Source: Candidatus Methylobacter oryzae (GTDB lineage: Bacteria > Pseudomonadota > Gammaproteobacteria > Methylococcales > Methylomonadaceae). From it: DNA of 64,000 nucleotides. Numbering within the stretch: position 1 is the stretch's first letter; every line of letters starts with the position of its first letter. Below are positions 18,630-27,633 of the stretch, piece after piece. The stretch spans positions 1 through 64,000 of the forward strand of contig NZ_RYFG02000102.1 in the NCBI RefSeq assembly GCF_003994235.2, given 5' to 3'. Under the pieces are notes generated by a model. The model had not been told where the DNA came from. It searched no databases and saw only the letters and a list, made by a program, of their open reading frames with translations. A program made the position numbers and the translations under genes.

Positions 18630-20297
18630 ATGATGCTGCAAAACCCTTCCAGTAAATACCGGCCTTTCCCGCCGGTCCAGTTCGCCGAACGGCAATGGCC
18701 GAACCGGGTCATCACCGCCCCCCCGATCTGGATGAGTACCGATTTGCGCGACGGCAATCAGGCGCTGTTCGAGCCGATGAACGCGGAACACAAACTGCGC
18801 CTGTTCAAGACTCTTTGCGAGATCGGCTTCAAGGAAATCGAAGTCGCTTTTCCGTCTGCGTCGCAAACCGATTTCGATTTCGTGCGCCGGCTGATTGAAG
18901 AGCAGCGGATACCGGACGACGTCAGCATCGAAGTGCTTAGCCATGCCCGCGAACCGCTTATCCGCCGTACCGTCGAATCGCTGAAAGGCGCGCGCCGGGC
19001 TATCGTGCATATCGTTAACGCGACCTCGAAACCGTTCCGCGAACTGGTATTGGCGATGTCGAAGGCTGAAGTGCTGGAATTGGCGGTTTCCGCTGTGCGC
19101 TTGGTCAAGCAACTGGCCGCCGATCATCCTGAGACCGAGTGGGTGCTGGAATATAGCCTGGAAACCTTCACCGCGACCGAGCTCGATTTTGCCGTCGAAA
19201 TCTGCGACGCGGTCAGCGCCGCCTGGGGCGCGACGCCGGGCAACAAAATTATCCTGAATTTACCGTCGTCGGTTGAAGTCACGACGCCGAACGTCTACGC
19301 CGACCAAATCGAGTGGATGCACCGCCATATTGCCCGGCGCGACAGCGTCATCCTCAGCGTACATCCGCATAACGACCGCGGCACCGCTGTCGCCGCGGCC
19401 GAGCTGGCGGTGATGGCCGGCGCCGACCGCGTCGAAGGGTGTTTATTCGGTAACGGCGAGCGCACCGGAAACGTCGACATCGTTACGCTGGCGCTAAATC
19501 TTTATACCCAGGGCATTGCTCCCGGACTCGATTTCTCGGATATCGATGCGGTCGCGCGTACTTTTGAACAATGCACACAATTGCCTATCCATCCTCGGCA
19601 TCCTTATGTCGGCGATCTGGTATTTACCGCTTTTTCCGGTTCGCACCAGGATGCGATCAAAAAAGGCTTTGCCGCGCAACAGCCCGACAGCGCTTGGAAT
19701 GTTCCGTATCTGCCGTTCGACCCGGCCGATCTTGGCCGCAGCTATGATTCGGTCATCCGTATCAACAGCCAGTCCGGCAAAGGCGGCATCGCCCATTTGC
19801 TGGAATCGCAATACGGAGTGGTCTTGCCGCGCCGCTTGCAGGTCGAGTTCTCCGGCGTCGTGCAACAACATACCGACAACCACGGCGGGGAAATCAGCGC
19901 TGCCGAACTATGGCGATTGTTTTCGCGGACTTATCTCGATACCGTCAATCCAGTGCGCTACGTTGAACATCATCTTTTCGAGCACGGTAGCGGCCAGGGC
20001 CTCCGCCTCACACTGGAAATAAACGGCGCGGTCCATCCGCTTGCCGGAGAAGGCAACGGCCCTATCGATGCGGCCGTCCATGCGTTGCAAAGCGTAATCA
20101 CGAATTTCAAGGTTCGCGATTATCAGGAGCACGCAATGAGCCGTAACGCCGATGCCCGCGCCTGCGCTTTCATCGCAATGACGCAAGCGGACGACCATCG
20201 CGAATATTATGGAGTCGGCATCGATACGAATATTGTGACCGCGTCGATCAAAGCGCTGGTTAGCGGCATTAACCGGTTGGCAATTAGTGCGGGATAG
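18630..20297 (+). CDS. leuA: 2-isopropylmalate synthase
   Basis: A 555-residue enzyme that condenses 2-oxoisovalerate with acetyl-CoA, the first committed step of leucine synthesis in the cytoplasm. I use the ATG at 18630, preceded by AGGAG seven bases away, instead of the longer frame from 18588. Catalytic-barrel motifs are present: [11 protein letters not shown] (metal and substrate), [16 protein letters not shown] (metal histidines) and [18 protein letters not shown]. The C-terminal 130 residues form the LeuA regulatory domain that senses leucine. Its length fits the longer LeuA form. A 33-bp hairpin repeat follows the stop by 22 bases. Confidence 0.95.
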   Translation: MMLQNPSSKYRPFPPVQFAERQWPNRVITAPPIWMSTDLRDGNQALFEPMNAEHKLRLFKTLCEIGFKEIEVAFPSASQTDFDFVRRLIEEQRIPDDVSIEVLSHAREPLIRRTVESLKGARRAIVHIVNATSKPFRELVLAMSKAEVLELAVSAVRLVKQLAADHPETEWVLEYSLETFTATELDFAVEICDAVSAAWGATPGNKIILNLPSSVEVTTPNVYADQIEWMHRHIARRDSVILSVHPHNDRGTAVAAAELAVMAGADRVEGCLFGNGERTGNVDIVTLALNLYTQGIAPGLDFSDIDAVARTFEQCTQLPIHPRHPYVGDLVFTAFSGSHQDAIKKGFAAQQPDSAWNVPYLPFDPADLGRSYDSVIRINSQSGKGGIAHLLESQYGVVLPRRLQVEFSGVVQQHTDNHGGEISAAELWRLFSRTYLDTVNPVRYVEHHLFEHGSGQGLRLTLEINGAVHPLAGEGNGPIDAAVHALQSVITNFKVRDYQEHAMSRNADARACAFIAMTQADDHREYYGVGIDTNIVTASIKALVSGINRLAISAG

Positions 20298-20318
20298 TAG
20301 GCTCTGTGTCCGCTACGC

Positions 20319-20351
20319 AGACCTTCCAGGTTTTAGAAACCTGGAAGGTCT
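20319..20351. repeat. short AGACCTTCCAGG hairpin after leuA
   Basis: A 33-bp palindrome of the same family as 11241, beginning 22 bases after the leuA stop. Its place directly after a gene would suit a transcription-end or RNA-stabilising hairpin, though no U run follows. Confidence 0.9.
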
Positions 20352-20480
20352 ATCAAGCAGCCAGAAACACGATGTTTACCGTATCTGCCGGTCGGTGTTT
20401 CCTGATAAAATAGCCGCCTAATCGCCGCTAAGGCCCTGTTTTATCCACCTTCCGATTTTTTCCACTTATTCGAAAAATAT

Positions 20481-22124
20481 ATGAAATTAGAAAAATCCTC
20501 CCGCTTTTCCGCTTGTCCCGGCCCTGTCGTAACCATCGTGCTTGACGGCGTCGGCATTTCTCCTCGCGAAGACGGCGATGCGGTTAAAACCGCGCGCACG
20601 CCGATGTTAGATAAACTAATGGCGAATTTCCCGATGACCGCACTGCGCGCGCACGGCACCGCGGTCGGCATGCCCAGCGACGAAGACATGGGCAATAGCG
20701 AAGTCGGCCACAACGCGATTGGCGCGGGCCGCGTGTTTGCCCAAGGCGCCAAACTGGTCGCCGAATCCATCGCCAGCGGCAACTTGTGGCAAGGCCAGGC
20801 TTGGCAGGAAGTCGTTGCAACCGCGAAACAAGGCGGCACGCTGCATTTTCTCGGCCTGTTCTCGGACGGCAACGTGCATTCCCATATCGACCACCTGCGC
20901 GCGATGATCGATCAAGCCAAAAAAGAAGGCGTCTCCAAGGTGCGCCTGCATATCTTGCTGGACGGTCGCGACGTCGGCGAAACTTCCGCATTGGATTATG
21001 TCGATCCGTTCGAAGCTTACCTGGACGGCTTGCGTAGCGCCGATTTCGATGTCGCTATTGCGTCCGGCGGCGGCCGCATGACCATCACGATGGACCGTTA
21101 CGAAGCACACTGGGCCATGGTGCAGCGCGGCTGGGACATCCACGTGCGCGGCGAAGGCCGTCAATTTGCCAGCGCCCACGAAGCAATCGTCACCTACCGT
21201 AACGAATCGAACGTCATCGATCAGGATTTGCCCGGCTTCGTGATCTCCAAAGACGGCAAACCGTTGGGACCGATTGTCGACGGCGATGCGGTGGTGCTGT
21301 TCAACTTCCGCGGCGACCGCGCTATCGAAATTTCCCGCGCGTTTACCGAAGAAAATTTCACCGCGTTCGCGCGCGGCCCGCTGCCGAAAGTTACCTATGC
21401 CGGCATGATGCAATACGACGGCGACACCAAATTGCCGCCGCGCTTTCTGGTGCAGCCGCCGGCAATCGACAGAACGATGGGCGAATATCTGGCTAAAAAC
21501 GGCATTTCGCAATATGCAATCAGCGAAACGCAAAAATACGGCCACGTGACGTATTTCTGGAACGGTAACCGCTCCGGCAAATTCGACGAAACGCTGGAAA
21601 CTTATGTCGAAATCCCCAGTGACGTCGTACCGTTCGAACAACGCCCATGGATGAAATGCGCGGAAATCACCGACGCGTTGATCGACGCGGTTCGTAGCGG
21701 CAAATACCGCTACCTGCGAGTCAATTACGCGAATGGCGACATGGTCGGCCATACCGGCAACTTCGAAGCGGCAGTTACCGCGATGCAAGGGTTGGACCTG
21801 CAATTGGCGCGCTTGATTCCGGTCATTTTGGCAGCGAACGGCACGGCCATTATTACCGCCGACCACGGCAACGCGGACGAAATGTACGAGTTGGACAAGA
21901 AAGGCAACGTCACCCGCGACGCGGAAGGCCGCACTAAAGCCAAAACTTCGCACACGCTGAATCCGGTGCCGTTTGTGTTGGTTTCAGGTGAAGACAACCC
22001 GGGCTATAAACTGCGCCAGGATTTAGCGGCGGCGGGGTTGTCGAATATTGCGGCGACAGTTCTGAACCTGCTGGGTTATGAAGCGCCGGAAGATTATGAT
22101 GCTAGTTTGATTGAGTCTGTTTAA
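20481..22124 (+). CDS. gpmI: 2,3-bisphosphoglycerate-independent phosphoglycerate mutase
   Basis: A 547-residue glycolytic enzyme that interconverts 3- and 2-phosphoglycerate using manganese or similar metals. The alkaline-phosphatase-type metal site is seen in [12 protein letters not shown] and ADHGNADEM, and the phosphorylated serine is S73 in [15 protein letters not shown]. Length is slightly above the usual 510-515 because of a few insertions. The last 63 bases (22062-22124), coding for [20 protein letters not shown] and stop, occur again on the far side of the IS110 element at 23473-23535 with five differences. Confidence 0.95.
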   Translation: MKLEKSSRFSACPGPVVTIVLDGVGISPREDGDAVKTARTPMLDKLMANFPMTALRAHGTAVGMPSDEDMGNSEVGHNAIGAGRVFAQGAKLVAESIASGNLWQGQAWQEVVATAKQGGTLHFLGLFSDGNVHSHIDHLRAMIDQAKKEGVSKVRLHILLDGRDVGETSALDYVDPFEAYLDGLRSADFDVAIASGGGRMTITMDRYEAHWAMVQRGWDIHVRGEGRQFASAHEAIVTYRNESNVIDQDLPGFVISKDGKPLGPIVDGDAVVLFNFRGDRAIEISRAFTEENFTAFARGPLPKVTYAGMMQYDGDTKLPPRFLVQPPAIDRTMGEYLAKNGISQYAISETQKYGHVTYFWNGNRSGKFDETLETYVEIPSDVVPFEQRPWMKCAEITDALIDAVRSGKYRYLRVNYANGDMVGHTGNFEAAVTAMQGLDLQLARLIPVILAANGTAIITADHGNADEMYELDKKGNVTRDAEGRTKAKTSHTLNPVPFVLVSGEDNPGYKLRQDLAAAGLSNIAATVLNLLGYEAPEDYDASLIESV

Positions 22125-22169
22125 CGGCAACAAATCTGTATCGCTACGGCATATGACCGTAGTTACGTA

Positions 22170-22244
22170 GTAGGTTGGGCTGACGTAAGGAAGCCCAACG
22201 CATCGGAGCCATAAAGTGTTGGGCTTCGTACCTCAGCCCAACCT
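22170..22244. repeat. GTTGGGCT palindromic repeat
   Basis: TAGGTTGGGCTGACGTAAGG faces the complementary CCTCAGCCCAACCTT at its right end, and GAAGCCCAACGC faces GTGTTGGGCTTC inside. It is a nested inverted repeat of a type common in proteobacterial intergenic DNA. It lies between gpmI and the IS110 transposase gene. Confidence 0.75.
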
Positions 22245-22265
22245 TGTATCTTAATCTCTGTCATG

Positions 22266-22450
22266 GTTAGCTACCCTGGCACAGAGACAGAAAGAGCTTG
22301 TGCCCACCCTTAAGGATCAACCTTGTCGCGTAGATCAAGCCTTCTGTCTCGTTTCTGATGCCAGCGAAGACACTGAACGGTAGCCAAGGGCATTGACCCT
22401 GTATGCACAAGGCAAGTGGGCTCAGTTGGTTTGTGTTATTCCCCATTCTA
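22266..22450 (+). ncRNA. candidate IS110 bridge RNA
   Basis: IS110-group elements encode a structured guide RNA in the noncoding left end. Here the left end can fold: GAGACAGAA (about 22285) pairs with TTCTGTCTC (about 22352), GGCACA pairs with TGTGCC, and AGGG-N6-CCCT is a small hairpin. CACTGAAC at 22371-22378 is identical to the sequence across the right junction (23471-23478), as a target or donor guide would be. Ends are approximate. No covariance search was possible. Confidence 0.4.
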
Positions 22451-22463
22451 TAGGATTCAGGTT

Positions 22464-23444
22464 ATGTTATTTGTCGGTATTGATGTCTCTAAAGCCAAGC
22501 TCGACTGCAGTCTCTTACTGGATGCCTCTAGCGCTAAACGCCGCGCTAAAACCGTGACGAATTCCAAAGTCGGTGTCAGCGAACTGCTGATGTGGTGCGC
22601 CAAATACCAAGCCGAGCCCAACGAGCTCCACGCCATCCTGGAAGGCACCGGCGTTTATCATGAACCAGCCGCTCTGGCCCTGGCCGATGCCGGCGTCACC
22701 GTATCGATTGTCAATCCCGCTCAGGTTAAAGATTTTGGCCGCAGTTTGGGTGTCCGTACTAAAACCGATGGCGTCGACAGCTGGGTACTGGCCCGTTACG
22801 GCGCCTTGCTCAATCCTAGGCCTTGGACGCCGCCCGCACAGGAAGCCCGCGTCTTGCAAGCGTTATTGTCCCGCCGTGAAGCCATTGCCCAGGACTTGCA
22901 ACGTGAGCGCAACCGCCTGGAAAAAGCCGAGGCCACCGAGACACCTCTGTTAATTCGGCAATCCCTCCTGGACTCCATCGCTTTTCTGCAACAACAACTG
23001 GCCAAGCTCCAGCACGATATTGACGATCACATCAATAAACATCCGGCGTTGAAAGCCGATCGAGAACTCCTCCTCAGCATTCCTGCCGTGGGGCCGCAAG
23101 TCAGTAACCACTTATTGGCGGTGATGCATAACCATCGCTTCCAGTCCGCCGAACAACTAGCGGCTTATCTCGGGCTGGTACCGGTCGAGCGGCAATCCGG
23201 CTCTTCTATTCTGGGGCGACCACGTCTATCTAAAGCAGGGCCGGCACGTGTTCGTGCCGTACTCTACATGGCCGCTATCGTGGGTACTCAATATAACCCA
23301 CATATCAAAGCGCTGTACCAACGCCTACAAGAACGAGGTAAAACCAAAATGTCCGCTCTGGGGGCGGCCATGCGTAAGCTGGTGCATTTATGCTTTGGCG
23401 TTTTGAAAACTCGTCAACCTTATCAACCCAATTATGGGATTTAA
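22464..23444 (+). CDS. IS110 family transposase
   Basis: A 326-residue recombinase, the standard length for IS110 proteins. The N-terminal RuvC-like DEDD domain begins VGIDVSKAKLD, with D7 as the first acidic residue, and ILEGTGVY carries the next. The C-terminal Transposase_20 domain has SIPAVGPQVSNHLLAV, YLGLVPVERQSGSS and the conserved serine region, followed by GPARVRAVLYMAA. I start at the ATG 22464, since the 16 extra residues upstream are not IS110-like. The frame is intact, so the element may be active. Confidence 0.92.
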   Translation: MLFVGIDVSKAKLDCSLLLDASSAKRRAKTVTNSKVGVSELLMWCAKYQAEPNELHAILEGTGVYHEPAALALADAGVTVSIVNPAQVKDFGRSLGVRTKTDGVDSWVLARYGALLNPRPWTPPAQEARVLQALLSRREAIAQDLQRERNRLEKAEATETPLLIRQSLLDSIAFLQQQLAKLQHDIDDHINKHPALKADRELLLSIPAVGPQVSNHLLAVMHNHRFQSAEQLAAYLGLVPVERQSGSSILGRPRLSKAGPARVRAVLYMAAIVGTQYNPHIKALYQRLQERGKTKMSALGAAMRKLVHLCFGVLKTRQPYQPNYGI

Positions 23445-23472
23445 TGTTGACTTCCAAGACGGTATCTACTCA

Positions 23473-23535
23473 CTGAACCTGTTGGGTTATGAAGTGCCGG
23501 AAGGTTATGATGCTAGTTTGATTGAGTCTATCTAA
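23473..23535 (+). pseudogene. duplicated gpmI 3' end
   Basis: These 63 bases repeat the end of gpmI (22062-22124) with five substitutions and would code for [20 protein letters not shown] plus stop. The copy starts exactly at the CT that is the expected IS110 core dinucleotide. It has no start codon and is only a gene tail. It is either the displaced original end or the remnant of a second gpmI gene. The next 212 bases to mrr hold nothing I recognise. Confidence 0.85.
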
Positions 23536-23747
23536 AAGTATCGCCTCTGCTCGCTGTCGATATGTAATGCATACCGGCAGCTAGCGTATACGATCAAGAT
23601 AATACGTGTTGAATATACTCGGTTACAACGAACAGAAAGTCTGCGTTTCAGTTTAATCAGATATGTTTAATAACGTCGTAATTTCTTTTACGGTGTATAT
23701 CCGTAGCGGCGCAGATTAATTTCTAATAAAAAGGAAATATAAAAAAC

Positions 23748-24668
23748 GTGGCAATTCCTGACTATCAAACACTTATGCTACCTGTTTTGAAACTTGCATC
23801 GGACAGAAAAGAACATAAATTTAGTCAAGCAGTAGAAGAATTGGCTAACAAGTTTTTATTAACAACAGAAGAAAGAAATGAGCTCCTTCCTAGCGGCGGT
23901 CAAGCTGTTTTTAATAATCGTGTTGGATGGGCTCGATCTTATTTGAAACAGGCAGGCTTACTCGTATCTCCAAAACGTGGATTTTTTTCTATTACTGAAA
24001 AAGGTATGGAATTACTCGCAAAAAATCCAACACAAATAGACTCATCATTTTTGGAACAGTACCCGGAATTTGTTGAGTTCAAGAACCGTAAAAAGGATAA
24101 AAACGAAAGCGGATTAGAACCAGTTTCCACATCTGAATCGGAATCCGCGTTAACACCAGAGGATGCTCTGGCATCGGCTTACAATAAACTCCGTTTATCA
24201 CTTGAATCTGAAATTCTATGTGCAGTTAAGGAGGTTTCTCCTTCGTTTTTCGAGCGTTTAGTCATCGATCTCCTTGTAAAAATGGGGTATGGAGGAAATC
24301 GACAAGACGCTGGAAAAGCTTTGGGTAAGAGTGGAGATGGTGGTATTGATGGCATTATTAATGAAGATCGTCTAGGACTGGACATTATATATATTCAAGC
24401 CAAACGATGGGAGGGTGTTGTTGGACGCCCTGAAATTCAAAAGTTTGCTGGCGCTCTTCAGGGGCAACGAGCAAAAAAAGGCGTTTTCATTACGACATCT
24501 TCTTTTTCAAAAGAGGCTGGAGAATATGTTTCGGTAATTGAGTCGAAAATTATATTGATAGATGGAGCTCATCTTGCAAAGCTTATGGCCGAACACAATG
24601 TTGGAGTCTCTACAGTTGGTCAGTACGAAGTAAAAAAGCTGGATTCGGACTATTTTGATAATGAGTAA
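23748..24668 (+). CDS. mrr: Mrr-type restriction endonuclease
   Basis: A 306-residue type IV restriction protein that cuts foreign modified DNA. The N-terminal Mrr_N winged-helix domain (residues 1-95) should recognise methylated DNA. The C-terminal PD-(D/E)xK-type nuclease domain (about 160-285) has SGDGGIDG (195-202) with the catalytic Asp, and IQAKRW with Q217-A-K219. It starts at a GTG after a purine-rich site. Its base composition is clearly more AT-rich than leuA or gpmI, suggesting transfer. No modification gene is needed for this class, and none is adjacent. Confidence 0.88.
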   Translation: MAIPDYQTLMLPVLKLASDRKEHKFSQAVEELANKFLLTTEERNELLPSGGQAVFNNRVGWARSYLKQAGLLVSPKRGFFSITEKGMELLAKNPTQIDSSFLEQYPEFVEFKNRKKDKNESGLEPVSTSESESALTPEDALASAYNKLRLSLESEILCAVKEVSPSFFERLVIDLLVKMGYGGNRQDAGKALGKSGDGGIDGIINEDRLGLDIIYIQAKRWEGVVGRPEIQKFAGALQGQRAKKGVFITTSSFSKEAGEYVSVIESKIILIDGAHLAKLMAEHNVGVSTVGQYEVKKLDSDYFDNE

Positions 24669-24677
24669 AGGCAAAAA

Positions 24678-24701
24678 GCGGATTACCAAAAGTTAATCCG
24701 C
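24678..24701. terminator. hairpin between convergent genes
   Basis: GCGGATTA and TAATCCGC form an eight-pair stem around an eight-base loop, ten bases after the mrr stop. It is flanked by AAAAA on the left and ends near CTTTT on the right, so it could end transcription from both sides. Confidence 0.6.
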
Positions 24702-24718
24702 CATAGCTTTTCAGTTAC

Positions 24719-24922
24719 CTATGATTCGCGGTTATTTAGCTTAAGTTGAAGGCAGTTTAGGCTTGTTCTAAATTGACAGTTATCCCAATCAGAACAGTTA
24801 TAATCATTTTGACGATATAGTTGTGTATCACCAATTCCAGAGATCATAAATGTCTGTTTAGAAATAGTGACAGACTTTTCTAAAATCTCGCAGTGAACTT
24901 GAACGGTTTCAAAAGTTGTCAT
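24719..24922 (-). CDS. small protein of unknown function
   Basis: A 67-residue frame beginning MTTFETVQVHCEILEKSVTI and ending with a Cys- and Asn-containing tail (NCSDWDNCQFRTSLNCLQLK). Four cysteines in the last 30 residues could bind a metal. GAGAG lies seven bases before the ATG. I do not recognise the family. It is convergent with mrr and shares its AT-rich composition, so it may belong to the same transferred segment. Confidence 0.45.
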   Translation of the reverse strand: MTTFETVQVHCEILEKSVTISKQTFMISGIGDTQLYRQNDYNCSDWDNCQFRTSLNCLQLKLNNRES

Positions 24923-24992
24923 GTGATTACTCTCAGATAATATGGAGCTTTCATATTACGGTCACGACATTGCATCGCTTCCACTCTTGTCG

Positions 24993-25404
24993 TTATACGC
25001 ATCTTGGCGCAGGCCGGGATAGACCGTCCAAGCGCGTAGCACGAGGTGGCGTTTCCGGCAACAAGCTCTCATAAGGAATATGCAACCCATCATGAAGCCG
25101 TTTAATCATTCGCAAGCTCAACGGCCGTTTTCGATTTAATACTTCCGATACACGTCCGCTGCTGCCGATATTAAGCCTCCAGGTCGCGTGCGGTCAGGTT
25201 TTGCTGTTCCATGCGAAATTTAATAGCTCCAACCGGATCGGGCGGGGTTATCGGATAGTGTTTGTTTTCGTAGGCTTCGATCAGCGTGACCAACACTTCC
25301 ATTTCATCGGCTTCCGGAGTACCCGCCTCGGCTTGAAAAACTGTTTCGAGTTGTTGAAACGCGGCTTTTAATTCTTCGTCGTTTCGGATCGGTCTAATAG
25401 TCAT
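24993..25404 (-). pseudogene. frameshifted HigA-type antitoxin
   Basis: From the ATG at 25404 (GGAG seven bases upstream) the frame reads as a HigA antitoxin to TARDLEA and stops at about 25171. A one-base shift there restores NIGSSGRVSEVLNRKRPLSL and LRMIKRLHDGLHIPYESLL, the standard HigA helix-turn-helix, running to a stop at 24993. The break falls at the start of the DNA-binding domain, so the product would lose repressor function. A sequencing error cannot be excluded, but the adjacent toxin gene is also broken. Confidence 0.8.
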
Positions 25405-25459
25405 TGATAGTCTCCACGTCAATCATGTCGTATTGGGCCTGCGGGTCCACGAATTTTAG
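25394..25459 (-). pseudogene. remnant of a HigB-type toxin
   Basis: This frame ends AQYDMIDVETINDY, the usual C-terminus of HigB mRNA interferases, and its stop overlaps the higA start as in intact operons. Upstream in the same frame is a TAG, and the sequence at 25515-25545 is a genomic repeat (GTAGGGTGCGCATTGCGCACC on the minus strand). The toxin body is missing. Confidence 0.7.
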
Positions 25460-25740
25460 CTAGGTAAGTGGCATAGCGCCCCTTTTTTTCGATTCCGTCG
25501 ATATATCGAAATCCGCAAATGGTGCGCAATGCGCACCCTACGATACTCTGAGTCCTATTGCAGCTCCAATTACGCGGTTCGTACCTCATCGGCTTTATAA
25601 AGCTAAAAAGATATGTACACATAATCCGCTTCCTGTGTTATTTAAACGCAGCTATTCAAAATCACAAACAAAGTCAGGCCACCATCACGCCTTGATGCCG
25701 TTTTAACAGAACATCTCGCCCAACCTAGCCGATAAATATT

Positions 25741-26862
25741 ATGAAACACCCCGAATTCCCGCTAACCGACGAACTAATCTACCTGAACCATGCCGCCGTA
25801 GGTCCTTGGCCGAAAAGAACCGGCGAGGCGGTTATTAAGTTTGCCGAGCAAAACACCCGTTACGGCTCGCACTTTTACCCGGACTGGCTGAATAAGGAAG
25901 CCGAATTGCGTACGCAGTTACAAGCGTTAATCAACGCGCCTTCCGCTGACGATATTGCCTTGGTTAAAAACACGTCGGAAGCTTTGTCGTTTGTTGCCTA
26001 CGGTTTACCTTGGCAGGCCGGCGACAATATCGTATCCAGCAATGAAGAATTCCCTTCCAACAGATTGCCTTGGCAGTCTCTGGCCGATCAGGGCGTGGAG
26101 TTTCGCCAAGCCGACCTGCACAGCGCCGATACGCCAGAGGATGCTTTATTTGCACTGGTCGACGGCAACACTCGCTTATTGACGATCAGTTCGATACAGT
26201 TTGCCTCGGGACTGCGTATGGACCTGGAAAGAATCGGCGCATTCTGCAAGCAGCGCGGCATTTTGTTTTGCATTGACGCGATCCAAAGCCTGGGTGCGGT
26301 GCAGTTTGACGTCCAGGCTTATCGAGCGGATTTTGTGATGGCCGACGGCCATAAATGGATGTTCGGGCCTGAAGGTTTGGGCGTTTTTTACACCACGCCG
26401 GAAGCCAGAGATAAACTAAAGCTGACCCAGTACGGCTGGCACATGATGAAAGACACTCATAACTATGAAAACCAACCCTGGGAAGTTCATGCCACTGCCC
26501 GCCGTTTTGAATGCGGCAGTCCTAATATGCTGGGCATTCATGCGTTTTCGGCCAGTTTGTCATTGTTGCTGGAAACGGGCATGGCGACGGTCGAGGAACT
26601 GGTTTTAGAACGCTCCGATTATCTAAAGGATTTAATCGATAAACACGCGCAGTTGGTCTTATTGTCGTCGAAGCAAAATCGGCTGAAATCCGGCATTATT
26701 ACTTTTAAACATCGGACGGTTCCGAACGAAGCGTTGTACCAACATTTGCAGAAAAACGGCGTGGTTTGCGCCCCGCGTGGCGGCGGCATACGCTTTTCGC
26801 CGCATTTTTATAATACTTTCGCAGAAATCGACCGGGCGTTTAAACTGATTGGCTTATTGTAA
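25741..26862 (+). CDS. class V aminotransferase family PLP enzyme
   Basis: A 373-residue pyridoxal-phosphate enzyme of the class V aminotransferase/cysteine desulfurase group. The Schiff-base lysine is K205 in ADGHKWMFGPEGLG, and D179 in FCIDAIQSLGA pairs with the cofactor ring nitrogen. No mobile catalytic-cysteine loop of the NifS/IscS type is seen, so desulfurase activity is doubtful. Related proteins act on small amino compounds, but the substrate is not predictable. It stands alone, downstream of the broken higBA pair. Confidence 0.85.
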   Translation: MKHPEFPLTDELIYLNHAAVGPWPKRTGEAVIKFAEQNTRYGSHFYPDWLNKEAELRTQLQALINAPSADDIALVKNTSEALSFVAYGLPWQAGDNIVSSNEEFPSNRLPWQSLADQGVEFRQADLHSADTPEDALFALVDGNTRLLTISSIQFASGLRMDLERIGAFCKQRGILFCIDAIQSLGAVQFDVQAYRADFVMADGHKWMFGPEGLGVFYTTPEARDKLKLTQYGWHMMKDTHNYENQPWEVHATARRFECGSPNMLGIHAFSASLSLLLETGMATVEELVLERSDYLKDLIDKHAQLVLLSSKQNRLKSGIITFKHRTVPNEALYQHLQKNGVVCAPRGGGIRFSPHFYNTFAEIDRAFKLIGLL

Positions 26863-26991
26863 TATTCGCTGATACGTGCCAATACGCAATCGATCCAGCT
26901 TGCGCATCGTTGAAACTATCGACATGCTACCGGCTGGAAACCATGCAACAATGCAAAAATGCAAAAACTCAACTTCTAAAGCCAGGTAGCT

Positions 26992-27633
26992 ATGCGAAAT
27001 CAAACTAAACACTACGTACTCAAAATATTTTTTGCGTTATTACTGGGTTTAATGGCTGTCGGTCAGTCAATAGCCGATGATTTGCAACCGCCCCAGCAAA
27101 TCATTCAAAGTGTTTCAAACCAATTACAGAAAAAGCTACAGGATAAAGCGTTTACTAAGAATTTTGCCCAAGTAGTTGAGTTTGTTGACGGCGTTATTTC
27201 TTTGCATACGGACTTCGGCAAAATCGCACCGTTAGTTCTGGGAAAATATTGGAAAACAGCAACGACTGAAGAACAGCAGCGCTTTAAACGCGAGTTTCAG
27301 ACACTGATAATAAGAACCTATTCCAGGGCGTTTGTGGAGTATAACGACTGGACCATCCGTTTCGTACCGCTTGAAATGTCGAATGATGTGACGAAAATTG
27401 TCGTAAAAACAGAGGTCTTGCAGCCCGGCCTTCAACCTGTTAGCGTTAATTACCGGATGTTCCTGAATCAAGGCGACTGGAAAGTCTACGATATTGTTAT
27501 TGAGGGTGTCAGCCTGGTGACGAATTACCGCTCAACGTTTAATGAACAAATACAAACCAAAGGTTCATTAAGCGCTGTTATTGACGATCTGGCTAAACGT
27601 AACGCCGAAGCGCTTTCAGCAAAAGGTTCCTGA
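26992..27633 (+). CDS. MlaC/Ttg2D-like periplasmic phospholipid-binding protein
   Basis: A 213-residue exported protein with a signal peptide (LKIFFALLLGLMAVGQSIA, cleaved near residue 29). The MlaC pattern is clear: VLGKYWKTATTEEQQRFKREF, then TYSRAFVEY, and a C-terminal WKVYDIVIEGVSLVTNYRS. MlaC proteins shuttle phospholipids between the outer- and inner-membrane complexes. No mlaABDEF genes are adjacent; instead it is coupled to an M48 protease, with the stop and ATG overlapping (TGATG). It is either a stray copy or has its own role. Confidence 0.88.
   Translation: MRNQTKHYVLKIFFALLLGLMAVGQSIADDLQPPQQIIQSVSNQLQKKLQDKAFTKNFAQVVEFVDGVISLHTDFGKIAPLVLGKYWKTATTEEQQRFKREFQTLIIRTYSRAFVEYNDWTIRFVPLEMSNDVTKIVVKTEVLQPGLQPVSVNYRMFLNQGDWKVYDIVIEGVSLVTNYRSTFNEQIQTKGSLSAVIDDLAKRNAEALSAKGS

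Larger units (their letters stand above)
22245..23472 (+). mobile_element. IS110 family insertion sequence
   Basis: It consists of about 200 bases of noncoding left end, a DEDD transposase gene (22464-23444) and a short right end of about 28 bases. IS110 elements lack terminal inverted repeats and typically make no target duplication, and none is seen. The right boundary is placed where similarity to the gpmI tail begins (23473). The left boundary is not defined by sequence; it lies somewhere between the gpmI stop and 22270, or even at the CT at 22062 if the element carries its own gpmI tail. Confidence 0.75.

Noticed and set aside
20616-21953. A 445-residue open frame antisense to gpmI
   Set aside because: It is the complementary shadow of a GC-rich conserved gene. 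Its translation is low in family-like motifs and there is no ribosome site.
25419-25622. A 67-residue minus-strand frame upstream of higA
   Set aside because: It is in the wrong frame for HigB and spans a GTAGGGTGCGCATTGCGCACC repeat. The true toxin remnant is in the neighbouring frame.
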